The position numbers were made by a program, and so were the translations under genes. Positions 28,659 to 38,929 of a stretch of 64,000 nt of DNA are shown in pieces (within the stretch, counting starts at the first letter, position 1; each line of letters opens with the position of its first letter). The notes under the pieces were generated by a model. It saw nothing but the letters and a program-made list of their open reading frames with translations, made no database searches and was not told the origin of the DNA. Source of the DNA: Clostridium mediterraneense (lineage in GTDB: Bacteria > Bacillota > Clostridia > Clostridiales > Clostridiaceae). The stretch covers positions 2,318,959 through 2,382,958 of the forward strand of contig NZ_LT594785.1 in the NCBI RefSeq assembly GCF_900091705.1, written 5' to 3'.

Positions 28659-29609
28659 TTACATACCATCTTCTCTTAATTCTTCAGCAATCTTTTCAAT
28701 TTTTCTTAATCTATGATTAACCCCTGATTTACCAACAGGCGGAGTTAACATTTCACCAAGTTCTTTTAAAGATTCTTCTGGATTATCCAGTCTTAACTGT
28801 GCTATCTCCTGAAGATTTTTAGGAAGTCTTGCTAGACCTATTCTTGATTCAATAAGTCTTATACTTTCAACTTGTCTAACTGCTGCATTAACTGTTTTAC
28901 TAAGGTTCGCTGTTTCACAATTTACAAGTCTATTAACATTATTTCTCATTTCTTTCATTATTCTTATATTTTCAAGCTCTAAAAGACAAGTATGAGCTCC
29001 GAGTATACTTAAAGTATCGACTATTTTTTCGCCTTCCTTTATATATACTATGTAACTATTTTTTCTTTGAATAACTTTTGAATTAAGCTTATAATGGTTT
29101 ACTATCTCTTTTAAATCATTAGCAAACTCTTGTGAATGTGCTACAAACTCTAAATGGTATGTCTTTTCTGGATTACTAATACTTCCTCCACCAATAAAAG
29201 CACCTCTAATAAAAGCTCTTTTCTTTTCCTCAGTATCAACAAATCTTTTATTTATGGAGTAATCTAAAGAAATGATTCCCTCATCCTCTTTAAGTATACC
29301 TGTAAGTTTTAAAAGATCTCTAGCTCCCATTTCTTCATCTATAACAACCATATAAATATTATTCTTTTTTAAAGAATTACTCTTTTTAACCATAAGTTTA
29401 GCATGTATATCAAAATAATCCTTTAACAAAGTAAAAGCAAGTCTTGCTGAAGCAGGATTTTCTGTAGTAATCCTAAATTTTATACCTTTTCCACTAAAAC
29501 CTAATGTTCCACTTGCTTTCATTATAGCTGTTATCTCAGATAGAGCCTCATCTTTAGATATTTCTATATATCTACTAATCTCTCCTTTAACTTTTGATGA
29601 AAATGACAT
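28659..29609 (-). CDS. whiA: WhiA-family DNA-binding protein
   Basis: 316 residues. N-terminal degenerate LAGLIDADG-homing-endonuclease-like domain (R-A-F-I-R-G-A-F-I-G-G-G-S-I-S-N-P) and a C-terminal helix-turn-helix with the family signature L-A-R-L-P-K-N-L-Q-E-I-A-Q-L-R-L-D-N-P. WhiA controls sporulation division genes in Streptomyces and chromosome segregation and cell division in Bacillus. Third gene of the conserved rapZ-yvcK-whiA cluster, 40 bp after yvcK. AAAGGAGTAGTC precedes the ATG. Confidence 0.95.
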   Translation of the reverse strand: MSFSSKVKGEISRYIEISKDEALSEITAIMKASGTLGFSGKGIKFRITTENPASARLAFTLLKDYFDIHAKLMVKKSNSLKKNNIYMVVIDEEMGARDLLKLTGILKEDEGIISLDYSINKRFVDTEEKKRAFIRGAFIGGGSISNPEKTYHLEFVAHSQEFANDLKEIVNHYKLNSKVIQRKNSYIVYIKEGEKIVDTLSILGAHTCLLELENIRIMKEMRNNVNRLVNCETANLSKTVNAAVRQVESIRLIESRIGLARLPKNLQEIAQLRLDNPEESLKELGEMLTPPVGKSGVNHRLRKIEKIAEELREDGM

Positions 29610-29649
29610 GACTACTCCTTTCCTAAAAAATATCTCTTTATTCTATATT

Positions 29650-30633
29650 TCATTGCTTTTCTATTATAGTTTTAATAATTAATTCTGACAAGGTTTTAGC
29701 ATCATGTCTAATATAGTTATATTTAACTTCTACTATATCCCCTTCAACAATTTCAATATTCATCTTTTCAACTTCTTCTCTATCAAGTTTAACAAGTTCA
29801 GAATTCTTTGCCTTATATCTTTCAATTAAAACATCTTCAATTATACCAACATTAGCAATAACTGTATTAACAGCATTTTCTCCACCATATTTAATTAATT
29901 CTTTTATATGATCTGAAACAGCAAATCCTGTAGTTTCACCTGGTTGAGTCATAACATTACATATATATATTTTAGGGGCTTTACTATATTCTAATGCTCT
30001 CTTAATATCTTTAACTAAAATATTAGGTAATACACTTGTATATAAACTACCAGGTCCAAGAATTATTGCATCAGCTTCTTCTATTGCACTTATCGCCTCA
30101 CATACTGCATCAGCTTCTTCTGGAATAATTCTAAATTCTTTGATTCTACTATTTTGCTTTATAGCTTCTTCTGGAATATTAGATTCTCCTCTAATAATGT
30201 TTCCATTTTCAAGTTCTGCTTCAAGCTCCATATAATCAAGAGTTACAGGTAAAACAGTTCCTCTAACAGCTAATATTGAACTCATCTTTTGAACTGCATC
30301 TTGAAAATTAATTGATATACCATTCATAGCTGCTAAAAATAAATTCCCAAAGTTTTGACCTTTAAGTCTTCCATCTTTAAATCTATAATTAAGTAAATCT
30401 TTTATTGCAGGCTCAGCATCAGCAAGAGCTAATATACAGTTTCTCACATCTCCTGGTGGAAGCATTCCAAGATCTTCTCTTAAAGCTCCTGAACCACCAC
30501 CATCATCTCCAACTGTAACTATTGCTGTTATACTACAATTTTCTTCCTTTAATCCTCTAAGCATTGTTGATAATCCAGTACCTCCGCCAATAACAACAAC
30601 CTTAGGTCCATCAATACATCTTTCTCTCCTCAT
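29650..30633 (-). CDS. yvcK: YvcK/GlmR (CofD-like fold) regulator
   Basis: 327 residues. V-V-V-I-G-G-G-T-G-L-S-T-M-L-R-G-L-K at the N-terminus binds UDP-sugar in characterised homologues; T-V-G-D-D-G-G-G-S-G, G-P-G-S-L-Y-T-S-V-L-P-N and C-N-V-M-T-Q-P-G-E-T follow. GlmR/YvcK stimulates GlmS and directs carbon to peptidoglycan precursors during gluconeogenic growth. GGAGG lies nine bases before the ATG. Sits between rapZ and whiA as in most Firmicutes. Confidence 0.94.
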   Translation of the reverse strand: MRRERCIDGPKVVVIGGGTGLSTMLRGLKEENCSITAIVTVGDDGGGSGALREDLGMLPPGDVRNCILALADAEPAIKDLLNYRFKDGRLKGQNFGNLFLAAMNGISINFQDAVQKMSSILAVRGTVLPVTLDYMELEAELENGNIIRGESNIPEEAIKQNSRIKEFRIIPEEADAVCEAISAIEEADAIILGPGSLYTSVLPNILVKDIKRALEYSKAPKIYICNVMTQPGETTGFAVSDHIKELIKYGGENAVNTVIANVGIIEDVLIERYKAKNSELVKLDREEVEKMNIEIVEGDIVEVKYNYIRHDAKTLSELIIKTIIEKQ

Positions 30634-30657
30634 AAGTAATATCCTCCATTTTATTAA

Positions 30658-31542
30658 CTATAACTTTTTAGCACCCCTATTAACATCTTCACTAATATCT
30701 CTATGCTCAACAGAAGCATTAAAGTTTTTACTTAAAAGTTCTTTATAAACTGCTTCTGCTATAGCAACTGATCTATGTCTTCCACCTGTACATCCTACTG
30801 AAATTATAAGCTGTCTTTTACCTTCTTTAACATAGTTTGGTATTAAGAATTCTAACATATCAACAAGCTTTGTCATAAATCCCTTTGTTTCATCTTGTTT
30901 TAATACATAATCTTTTACAGGCTCATCCATTCCTGAAAAAGGCTTAAGCTCTGGAATATAAAATGGATTTGGTATAAATCTTACATCAAATACCAAATCT
31001 GAATCTGTAGGAATTCCATACTTAAATCCAAATGATAAAACTGTTACAGATATTGTTTGCTCTAATTGCTTTCCATCACCATAAAGTGTATTTAATTTTT
31101 CTCTTAAATCCTTTATAGCATATTTTGAAGTATCAACAATATTATCAGCTCTATCCTTTATTTCTCTAAGCCTATTTCTTTCATCTTCTATACCAGTAAG
31201 AACTCTACCATCTGGTGACAATGGGTGACTTCTTCTACTTTCCTTAAATCTTTTAACTAAAACCTCATCATTTGAGTCTAGGAATAATATTTCATATTTA
31301 AACTTATTATCTTTTAGATATAAAAGACTTTCAAATAAATCATCAAAGAATATTCCACCTCTTATATCTATAACTAAAGCAACCTTATCAATTTTCCCAT
31401 CACTTTGAATACATGCCTCAGCAAATTTAGGTATTAATTTTGGAGGTAAGTTATCTACACAAAAATATCCTAAATCTTCTAATCCTCTTGTCGCCTCTGT
31501 CTTTCCCGCTCCTGAAAGTCCCGTTACTATTACAAATCTCAT
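30658..31542 (-). CDS. rapZ: RapZ-family nucleotide-binding protein
   Basis: 294 residues. Walker A G-L-S-G-A-G-K-T at 8-15, Walker B-like V-A-L-V-I-D-I-R-G, and the C-terminal family signature [12 protein letters not shown]. In E. coli RapZ guides an sRNA that controls glmS; in Gram-positives (YvcJ) it binds and hydrolyses GTP and ATP and affects competence and cell-wall metabolism. First gene of the rapZ-yvcK-whiA operon; its promoter must lie in the 290 bp upstream, beyond the hisC terminator. Confidence 0.94.
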   Translation of the reverse strand: MRFVIVTGLSGAGKTEATRGLEDLGYFCVDNLPPKLIPKFAEACIQSDGKIDKVALVIDIRGGIFFDDLFESLLYLKDNKFKYEILFLDSNDEVLVKRFKESRRSHPLSPDGRVLTGIEDERNRLREIKDRADNIVDTSKYAIKDLREKLNTLYGDGKQLEQTISVTVLSFGFKYGIPTDSDLVFDVRFIPNPFYIPELKPFSGMDEPVKDYVLKQDETKGFMTKLVDMLEFLIPNYVKEGKRQLIISVGCTGGRHRSVAIAEAVYKELLSKNFNASVEHRDISEDVNRGAKKL

Positions 31543-31784
31543 GGCTATCCTACCAAAAATCTATCAAAATATACAATTAATATAAAGAGAGTCCTCTTTA
31601 TTTTAAATATAATTTTTGCAATGCATATAGCTTCTTGGTAACTACCTCCTTTTTTCTAAAATATATTTTTTAAACATTGTCTTTCTAATAATTTAACTCT
31701 TCTATAATTATATCATATATAGCCAATTAAACTTTACAGTAAAATATACTTATTTTAGTTAAAAAAATTCTAAAAAATAATAAA

Positions 31785-31816
31785 AAATAGAAGTATTTTT
31801 ATAAATACTTCTATTT
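31785..31816 (-). terminator. hisC terminator
   Basis: AAATAGAAGTATTT / AAATACTTCTATTT, 14-bp perfect stem, 4-nt loop, 3' of the stop at 31832 with a minus-strand T-run. Confidence 0.8.
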
Positions 31817-31831
31817 AAGACTTTTATAAAA

Positions 31832-32923
31832 CTATTTATTATAATATTCTTTTAAAAGTTCTATAAATTCTATATTCTGCTTTTCTGTCCCTATACTTAT
31901 TCTTATATATCCATCACAACCTAAAAGATGACCTGGTCTTATAATAAAACCTCTCTCAAGTAAGAAATTAGCAAGCTTTTTATCATCTCCATTTATATTA
32001 ACTAAAATAAAGTTTGTCTGTGACTTAATATAAGATAAACCCATATCATCAAATGCTTTATAAAATATATTTCTTTGCTTTTGATTAAACTCCTTTACCT
32101 TAACTTGAAATTCTTCATCCTCTATCGCAGTTATTGCTGCTACTTGAGCAAATAAATTAACTTCAAAAGGATTTATAACTCTATTAAAATAAGAAACAAG
32201 TTCTTTAGTAGCTATTCCATATCCAACTCTTAAAGAAGCTAGTCCATATGCTTTAGAAAAAGTTCTAAGTATTATAAGATTTTTAAACTTCTCTCTAGAT
32301 TTCATACTATCTGGATAATTCTTATCTGTAACATATTCTCCATACGCTTCATCCATTACAATAAAAACATTCTCTGGTATTTTATCTAAAACTCTAATAA
32401 ACTCATCCTGCGAAAATGAAGTTCCAGTAGGATTATTAGGATTACAGAACCATATAATTTTTGTCTTATCAGTAATACTAGAAACCATTTTATCTATATC
32501 AAGCTTTAAATTATTCATAGGAACTTTAATGGCGTTTGCTCCCATTAACTTCGTATAATTTTCATATAAAGCAAAAGTTAAATCTCCCATAATACTTTCA
32601 TCACCCTTATTAAGTAAAGTATTACAAATAACTTTTATAAGAGAACTAGAACCTCCACCTAAAAATATTTCATCACTCGATATTGATAATCTTTTAGCAA
32701 GGACTTCTTTTAAATCATAATTCGCAGCATCTGGATATAAATAAGTTTCATCAACAAGCTCTCTAAGCACTTCCTTCACTTTTTCACTACATCCTAAAGG
32801 ATTTTCATTTGAAGCCATCTTTACTACTCTAGAAAGGCCAAGCTCTCTCTTAACTTCAGATATAGGCTTTCCAGCTACATATTCTGCAACATCATTAATT
32901 TCTTCTCTAATATTTAACCCCAT
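31832..32923 (-). CDS. hisC: Histidinol-phosphate/aromatic aminotransferase
   Basis: 363 residues. Fold-type I PLP enzyme: N-E-N-P-L-G-C-S, G-G-G-S-S-S-L-I, W-F-C-N-P-N-N-P-T-G, D-E-A-Y-G-E-Y, and the PLP lysine in T-F-S-K-A-Y-G-L-A-S-L-R-V-G-Y. It transaminates histidinol phosphate or an aromatic 2-oxo acid. No other histidine gene lies nearby, so aromatic amino acid transamination is an equally good assignment. Start set at ATG 32923 after AGGGGGAGAGAG; the open frame continues 18 codons upstream without a ribosome-binding site. Own terminator downstream. Confidence 0.9.
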   Translation of the reverse strand: MGLNIREEINDVAEYVAGKPISEVKRELGLSRVVKMASNENPLGCSEKVKEVLRELVDETYLYPDAANYDLKEVLAKRLSISSDEIFLGGGSSSLIKVICNTLLNKGDESIMGDLTFALYENYTKLMGANAIKVPMNNLKLDIDKMVSSITDKTKIIWFCNPNNPTGTSFSQDEFIRVLDKIPENVFIVMDEAYGEYVTDKNYPDSMKSREKFKNLIILRTFSKAYGLASLRVGYGIATKELVSYFNRVINPFEVNLFAQVAAITAIEDEEFQVKVKEFNQKQRNIFYKAFDDMGLSYIKSQTNFILVNINGDDKKLANFLLERGFIIRPGHLLGCDGYIRISIGTEKQNIEFIELLKEYYNK

Positions 32924-32952
32924 AACTCTCTCCCCCTTATAATTTATATAGA

Positions 32953-33003
32953 AAATGCCCTTATATATTTTACTCATAAGAGTTTAAATATATAAGGACA
33001 TTT
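32953..33003 (-). terminator. murB terminator
   Basis: AAATGCCCTTATATATTT ... AAATATATAAGGACATTT, one mismatch, loop about 15 nt, 15 bases 3' of the murB stop. Confidence 0.7.
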
Positions 33004-33017
33004 CCTAGCTAAACTTA

Positions 33018-33935
33018 TTATTTGTCATTTCCTAATATTCTAACCTCTGTATCAAGATCAACACCAAAGTTTTTCTTAACTGTTTCTTGTACATGCTTTA
33101 TTACATCTAAAATATCTTTTGCCGTTGCATTATTCTTATTAATAACAAATCCTGAGTGCTTTTCTGAAACACAAGCTCCACCTATTGTAAAGCCTTTTAA
33201 ACCCGAATCTTGAATAAGCTTTCCTGCAAAATAACCTTCTGGTCTTTTAAATGTACTACCCGCTGATGGATATTCTAAAGGTTGCTTTTCTTCTCTTCTT
33301 TTTGTTAAATCATTAACTCTATCAACTATAGCATTTTTATCACCCTTTTGAAGCTTTACTGTAGCTGAAAGAACTACATATCCATTTTGCATAACAGATG
33401 ATGTTCTATAACCAAGTTCTAATTGATCATGGTTAAGAATTAATATATTACCATCTTGATCTATAACTTCAGCTTCTTTCATTATTTGTGACATTTCACC
33501 GTTATATGCACCAGCATTCATGAATACTGCTCCACCAACACTTCCTGGAATACCACAAGCAAATTCAGCTCCTGTTAACTCATTTTCTAAAGCAGCTTTT
33601 GATAAGTTTGCAAGTAAAGCACCTGACTCTGCCTTTATTTCATCACCATTTACAACTATATTATTAAGCTTTTCTAATTTGATAACAACTCCTGTTATTC
33701 CACCATCTTTAACTAGAATATTTGAACCATTTCCAAGTACTATATATGGAACATTGTATTCTAAGCAAGCTGAAATAACTTTTGCTACATCTTCAACCTT
33801 TGATGGAGTTACCAAAATATCAACAGGTCCTCCAACTCTAAAATAAGTATGTTTGCTCATTGGAGCGTTTATCTCTACATTTTCTTCACCGCAATATTGA
33901 ATTAATATATCTTTTAATTTAGCGTATTGACTCAT
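33018..33935 (-). CDS. murB: UDP-N-acetylenolpyruvoylglucosamine reductase
   Basis: 305 residues, type II MurB length. FAD-binding [11 protein letters not shown] and [32 protein letters not shown]; catalytic S-A-G-S-T-F-K-R-P. Reduces the enolpyruvyl group to give UDP-N-acetylmuramate in cytoplasmic peptidoglycan synthesis. Two ATGs follow AGAGGAG: at 33938 (spacing four) and 33935 (spacing seven); the second is preferred. The extended frame further upstream overlaps the ribosome-binding site. Confidence 0.95.
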   Translation of the reverse strand: MSQYAKLKDILIQYCGEENVEINAPMSKHTYFRVGGPVDILVTPSKVEDVAKVISACLEYNVPYIVLGNGSNILVKDGGITGVVIKLEKLNNIVVNGDEIKAESGALLANLSKAALENELTGAEFACGIPGSVGGAVFMNAGAYNGEMSQIMKEAEVIDQDGNILILNHDQLELGYRTSSVMQNGYVVLSATVKLQKGDKNAIVDRVNDLTKRREEKQPLEYPSAGSTFKRPEGYFAGKLIQDSGLKGFTIGGACVSEKHSGFVINKNNATAKDILDVIKHVQETVKKNFGVDLDTEVRILGNDK

Positions 33936-34032
33936 CATACAACTCCTCTTGTTCATTATCTTTTTTAAGTATAATTAATTATATACTTCTTATCAAGCAT
34001 TTGTTTTTTATTTCAAAAAGAATTTATATATT

Positions 34033-35898
34033 TTACTTTTTATTACTAAAGTAATCTACTATATTTTCTGCTGCCGTTTTATCAATTGATGGTGTTTCCA
34101 TTAATTTATCAAGGCCTGCTTCTCTAATCTTTTCTATACTTCCAAACCTAATTAAAAGTTCTCTTCTTCTCTTTGGCCCTATTTTAGGAATTTCATCTAA
34201 AACTGAATTAAATGTTCCTTTATCTCTTAATGATCTATGATAAGTTATAGCAAATCTATGAACTTCATCTTGAATTCTAGTTATCATATTCATAAGTTTT
34301 GATTGTTTTCTTACATGAACTTCTTGCCCATTAAAAATTATCCCTCTAGTTGTATGCTTTTCATCTTTAACAAGCCCACATACTGGTATATCAATATTAA
34401 ATTCCTTAAGAACTTCTAAAGCAACATTTACTTGCCCTTTTCCTCCATCCATCATTATAAGATCTGGGAAAACAGAAAATTTTCCTTTTGAATAATGTAA
34501 ATCATTATCTTTAATTTCCTTAATTTCTTTTAATCCTCTTTCGAACCTTCTACTTAATATTTCTCTCATACTGTCATAGTCATTAGGTCCATTCACTGTT
34601 TTTATCTTAAATCTTCTATAATCTGAGTTCTTAGCTCTACCTTGCTCAAAAGCTACCATTGTACCAACAGAATCTACTCCCTGAATATTTGAAATATCAT
34701 AGGCTTCTATTCTGTATGGTGGCATATCTAAATCTAAAGCTTCCATAAGCTCTGTAAGAGCCATTTCATTATCTTCTTTATCTCTAATTATTTTATCTCT
34801 AAACTGTTCTAAAGTAATTTTTGCATTTTTAGCAACCATATCTAAGAGTTCTTTCTTCTCACCTTTTTTAGGAATTTTTATAGAGACTTTACTTTGCCTT
34901 TTATCACTTAAAAACTGCTCTAAAAGTTCAGTATCCTCTATATCTGGAACATATATAGTTCTCGGTACTTTAGCAGTTCCTCCATAGAAACTAATTATAA
35001 ATTCATGTATTATTGCTGCTTTACTATCTGCCCCTGTATTATCTATCATAAAATGTTCTCTACCTGAGATTTTACCATCTCTGTGGAAGAATATTTGTAT
35101 AGATGTATTTTTATCATCTGAATAAGTATCTATATAATCTTCATCAGTAGATTTAGGTGTTATTATCTTTTGCTTTTCAATTATTGCTTCAACAGCTTTT
35201 AATCTATCTCTAAGTGTTGCCGCTTTTTCAAATTCTAAACACTCTGCAGCATCTTCCATATCTTTTTTTATTTGTTTTAAAATGTTCTTATCTTTTCCTG
35301 TAAGAAGATTTATAATATCATCTATCATTTTTCCATACTCTTCTTTGCTTATTAAACCAGCACAAGGTGCCTTACAAAGATTTAGTTGATAATTAAAACA
35401 TGGTTTTATAAAAGGCCCTTCAGCCTTTATCTTTCTTTTAGATGCTCTAATAGGGAACAGTCTTCTTATTAAATACATAACCTCATTTACTGCTGCTACA
35501 TTTATATATGGTCCAAAATACTTTGATCCATCTTTTTCATAGCTTCTTGTAACAAAAACTCTTGGAAAGTCCTCATTCACAGTAATCTTTATGTACGGAT
35601 AAAATTTTCCATCTTTTAAAAGTATGTTATATTTAGGCTTGTATTTTTTTATTAGATTTGCTTCTAAAAGTAAAGCCTCTATCTCTGAATCAGTTATTAT
35701 GTATTCAAATTCAGCAATATTTTCTACCATCTTTTTTACCTTTTCAGAGTGGTTCTTTGAATTTTGAAAATATTGTCTTACTCTATTTTTTAATATCTTT
35801 GCTTTTCCAACATATATAACTTCACCAAGATAATTTTTCATAATATAAACTCCAGGTTTATCTGGTAATACTTTTAACTGATATTCAAAATCAAACAT
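34033..35898 (-). CDS. uvrC: UvrABC excinuclease subunit C
   Basis: 621 residues. N-terminal GIY-YIG nuclease (G-V-Y-I-M-K-N-Y ... V-I-Y-V-G-K-A-K), a Cys cluster C-F-N-Y-Q-L-N-L-C-K-A-P-C, UVR motif (about 200-235), RNase H-like nuclease (Y-D-I-S-N-I-Q-G ... M-M-D-G-G-K-G-Q) and C-terminal tandem helix-hairpin-helix (I-P-K-I-G-P-K-R-R-R-E-L-L). Makes the two incisions flanking bulky DNA lesions. AAGGAGGAG precedes the ATG. Located with uvrA and uvrB within 14 kb but in a separate unit. Confidence 0.97.
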   Translation of the reverse strand: MFDFEYQLKVLPDKPGVYIMKNYLGEVIYVGKAKILKNRVRQYFQNSKNHSEKVKKMVENIAEFEYIITDSEIEALLLEANLIKKYKPKYNILLKDGKFYPYIKITVNEDFPRVFVTRSYEKDGSKYFGPYINVAAVNEVMYLIRRLFPIRASKRKIKAEGPFIKPCFNYQLNLCKAPCAGLISKEEYGKMIDDIINLLTGKDKNILKQIKKDMEDAAECLEFEKAATLRDRLKAVEAIIEKQKIITPKSTDEDYIDTYSDDKNTSIQIFFHRDGKISGREHFMIDNTGADSKAAIIHEFIISFYGGTAKVPRTIYVPDIEDTELLEQFLSDKRQSKVSIKIPKKGEKKELLDMVAKNAKITLEQFRDKIIRDKEDNEMALTELMEALDLDMPPYRIEAYDISNIQGVDSVGTMVAFEQGRAKNSDYRRFKIKTVNGPNDYDSMREILSRRFERGLKEIKEIKDNDLHYSKGKFSVFPDLIMMDGGKGQVNVALEVLKEFNIDIPVCGLVKDEKHTTRGIIFNGQEVHVRKQSKLMNMITRIQDEVHRFAITYHRSLRDKGTFNSVLDEIPKIGPKRRRELLIRFGSIEKIREAGLDKLMETPSIDKTAAENIVDYFSNKK

Positions 35899-35978
35899 AA
35901 AACAACTCCTCCTTGATAAAAATTAAAATAAAATAATTAAATAAATTTCCATACTATTATATAAAACTTTTTATAAAA

Positions 35979-36015
35979 AAGATAGACAGGCTCTATAAAG
36001 AGCCTGCACTATCTT
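35979..36015 (-). terminator. Terminator after PBP gene
   Basis: AAGATAGACAGGCTC / GAGCCTGCACTATCTT, strong GC-containing stem with one bulge, 25 bases 3' of the stop at 36040, T-run on the minus strand. Confidence 0.8.
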
Positions 36016-36039
36016 TCTTATATTTCTTTTATATTATTT

Positions 36040-37689
36040 TTATATTCCAACTTGGTCTAAGTATTCTTTAACAACTTGGTAAGCTATACTTGCTCCAACC
36101 TTAGAACCAGCTCCACCATTTATAACCTGAACTGCAACTGCAATTTTAGGATCATTTGCTGGTGCGAAACATACAAACCAAGCATTAGCATCAACTAATA
36201 ATTGACCTTGTGCATTTTCTTTTTGAGCTGTTCCTGTCTTAGATGCTATATCATATTTAGGATCCATGTAACTCCAAACACCTGAAGGTTCACCTTCTCT
36301 TTGTTCAGTAACATATCTCATATCTTTAGTGATAGTAGCTGCTGTTGATGCACTTATAACTCTTCTAAGTTCTTTAGGTGCAAAGCTTTGAACTACTTCT
36401 CCTCTACTATTTATGATTTCTTTAACCATAGTTGGTTCCATCATAACTCCCTTATTAGCAATTGTAGCTGCAACTACTGCCATTTGGAATGGTGTAGCTG
36501 TTGTAGCCCCTTGCCCTATAGCACTTTGTGCCATTGAACCCTTATCATATTGATTTAGAGTTGGGAAATTACTTTGAGCAACATAGAAACCATTTGTAGG
36601 AATTATTGAATTAAATCCATAAGCTTCTGCTGTTTTCTTAAGAGCTTCATTTCCAAGTTCCATGCCTATTGTACCAAATACAACGTTACTTGATACTGAT
36701 AAAGCTCTAGCTAATGAAATTTTACCGTAAGCTGTCCAGTTTTCATTTGGTAAAGTATAATCACCAATTTTTAATCTTCCTGTATCATCAAAAATTCTAT
36801 TTTGAATTCCAGGTATATTTTCAAGAGCTGAACTTATAGTAACTGTTTTAAATACTGATCCAGGAGCTGTTGGATTTTGTGTTGCAAGATTTAATAAGCT
36901 CTTATTAGGCTTACCTATCTTTTCATCTTCTGCAACTTGTTGCATTTCTTGTTGTAAGTTGTTTGCATCAAATGTTGGCTTTGAAACCATTGCAAGAACA
37001 TCTCCTGTTTTTGGTTGTATAGCAACAACTGCTCCCATATTATCACCTAATGCTTCCCAAGCAGTTTTTTGTAATGGAGTATTAAGTGTTGTAACAATAC
37101 TGTTTCCTATTCTAGGTTCAACATCTTTTCCTCTATTTTCGAAAGCACCTTTTATTCCATACTTCTTAATATATTGTCCTAATGTTAATGGATCGTATGT
37201 TGTTAATTGTTTATTATAAATTTCCTCCATACCTGTTGTTCCATATCTTGAACTTGAGTAACCAATTGCTGCTGAGTATAAATCATTATATGGATAAATT
37301 CTCTTTTGTCCATTATTTGTATTTTCACTTTCTGCTATTGGTTCCATTTCAGCATCATAAATAGTTCCTCTTAGAACATTATTTTGCTGTGCAATCATTA
37401 TTCCATTAGTTGGCATATTTTTTATCTTTGGCGCTTGGAATAAATAGAAATAAGTTATATAACCTATAAGTCCTATAAGAAGAACTAAATAAACCATCAT
37501 TATTACTTTTACATTTTTAGTTTGTCTAGCATTAAGTTTTTCTTGCTCTTCTGGACTTAAAACTCTTGGAGGCTCAGCTGGAGCTTTTTCTTTAGTCTTT
37601 TTATCAGATTTAGCTCTTGAGAATAATCCTCCAGATTTTTTATCTTTTTTATCTATTTTTTCGTTTTTATTATTATCTTTATCGCTCAT
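36040..37689 (-). CDS. Penicillin-binding protein (class B transpeptidase)
   Basis: 549 residues. A charged Lys/Glu-rich cytoplasmic N-terminus (1-55), one membrane helix (about 62-85), a dimerisation region, then the transpeptidase with S-x-x-K (A-P-G-S-V-F-K), S-x-N (S-V-S-S-N-V-V) and K-T-G-T (S-K-T-G-T-A-Q). Cross-links peptidoglycan outside the membrane. Similar in context to actinobacterial PbpA: directly downstream of an FtsW/RodA gene (stop and start adjacent) and an FHA protein gene. GAGGAGGGCAG for this start lies inside the 3' end of the FtsW/RodA gene. PbpA versus FtsI naming is not resolved. Confidence 0.93.
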   Translation of the reverse strand: MSDKDNNKNEKIDKKDKKSGGLFSRAKSDKKTKEKAPAEPPRVLSPEEQEKLNARQTKNVKVIMMVYLVLLIGLIGYITYFYLFQAPKIKNMPTNGIMIAQQNNVLRGTIYDAEMEPIAESENTNNGQKRIYPYNDLYSAAIGYSSSRYGTTGMEEIYNKQLTTYDPLTLGQYIKKYGIKGAFENRGKDVEPRIGNSIVTTLNTPLQKTAWEALGDNMGAVVAIQPKTGDVLAMVSKPTFDANNLQQEMQQVAEDEKIGKPNKSLLNLATQNPTAPGSVFKTVTISSALENIPGIQNRIFDDTGRLKIGDYTLPNENWTAYGKISLARALSVSSNVVFGTIGMELGNEALKKTAEAYGFNSIIPTNGFYVAQSNFPTLNQYDKGSMAQSAIGQGATTATPFQMAVVAATIANKGVMMEPTMVKEIINSRGEVVQSFAPKELRRVISASTAATITKDMRYVTEQREGEPSGVWSYMDPKYDIASKTGTAQKENAQGQLLVDANAWFVCFAPANDPKIAVAVQVINGGAGSKVGASIAYQVVKEYLDQVGI

Positions 37690-38916
37690 TTATTTTCTGC
37701 CCTCCTCTGAAATTTTTTGTAAAGTACCTAGGGCAAAGAAGATTGTAAGCATTGATGTACCACCATAACTTATAAGAGGTAATGTTATACCTGTCAGAGG
37801 AATTATAGTGAATATTCCACCTATAATAACAAATACCTGTACAGCTATAAGAGTACTAAATCCTACGGCACTAAGTTTTGAAAATCTATCATTAGCATTA
37901 AGTGCTGCTCTCATTCCTCTATAGAATAATAAGAAATAGAAGAATACTACTCCTATAGCAAATATTATTCCAAATTCTTCACAAATAATTGAGTAAACAA
38001 AGTCTGTATCAACAAATGGTATAAATTGAGGGAATCCTTGACCAAGTCCCATACCAAATGCACCACCTGAAGATATACCATAGAACCCTTGAACTATTTG
38101 ATAACTTTGAGCTTGAGCGTATTCCCAAACATTTAACCATATAACTACTCTTTCTTTAACGTGAGCAAATAAGAATGTTGAGGCTACTGCTCCAAGACCT
38201 GCTAATATAAAGCATACTATAACATATTTCTTATTATCTGTTGCCATATAAAGAATAGTTACTGATAATAAGAAGAATATCATAGCTGATCCTAAGTCTT
38301 TTTGAAGAACCATAAATGCTAATGATATCATAACTACAATCGCTGGTTCTAGTAATTGTTTCATATCTTCTTTAAAGCTCTTTTTAGCTTCATAATTCAT
38401 AAGTGCTGAAGATAAGTAGAATATAATAAATATCTTTCCTATTTCAGAAGGCTGGAATGTAAAACTTCCAAGTCTGATCCAGTTCTTAGCACCATTAATA
38501 TTTGTACCAAATAGCTCAGCCATTGACATAAATATAATAGTACCAACCATATATATATTTTTATATTTTGCAAAGCTTTTTAAGTCAGGTAATATAATAA
38601 CTATAAGCATATAGGCTGTTATACCTATACAAAACCAAACTAATTGTTTTATTGCTGTTTCAATATTTAAACTATATTGTATCGCTACACCTATGATTGC
38701 TAGTACTGAAGCAAATATAAATATATATTTATCTCCTTCTGGATAGAATTTTCTAATTATATAATGTGAAAATCCTATTACTACAATAAGAACTGCTGCC
38801 ATAACAAAGGCCATCTTATCCACTGGATTCTTTAAAATGGCTAAATTAGTGAATAAACCTATGCAAAGCAAGTATACTAGACTTAATAGTCTCTTTTCAT
38901 ACTTAAGAGTCTCCAT
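37690..38916 (-). CDS. FtsW/RodA/SpoVE-family glycosyltransferase
   Basis: 408 residues with about ten membrane helices. SEDS signatures: G-S-F-T-F-Q-P-S-E-I-G-K, L-Q-K-D-L-G-S-A, G-L-G-Q-G-F-P-Q-F-I-P-F-V-D-T-D-F and the C-terminal P-L-T-G-I-T-L-P-L-I-S-Y-G-G-T-S. SEDS proteins polymerise lipid II into glycan and act with a cognate class B PBP, here encoded immediately downstream. AGGTGAAAAT precedes the ATG. The gene pair with an FHA protein gene recalls the fhaB-rodA-pbpA cluster. Whether it acts in elongation, division or sporulation is not decidable from sequence. Confidence 0.94.
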   Translation of the reverse strand: METLKYEKRLLSLVYLLCIGLFTNLAILKNPVDKMAFVMAAVLIVVIGFSHYIIRKFYPEGDKYIFIFASVLAIIGVAIQYSLNIETAIKQLVWFCIGITAYMLIVIILPDLKSFAKYKNIYMVGTIIFMSMAELFGTNINGAKNWIRLGSFTFQPSEIGKIFIIFYLSSALMNYEAKKSFKEDMKQLLEPAIVVMISLAFMVLQKDLGSAMIFFLLSVTILYMATDNKKYVIVCFILAGLGAVASTFLFAHVKERVVIWLNVWEYAQAQSYQIVQGFYGISSGGAFGMGLGQGFPQFIPFVDTDFVYSIICEEFGIIFAIGVVFFYFLLFYRGMRAALNANDRFSKLSAVGFSTLIAVQVFVIIGGIFTIIPLTGITLPLISYGGTSMLTIFFALGTLQKISEEGRK

Positions 38917-38929
38917 ATTTTCACCTCGA

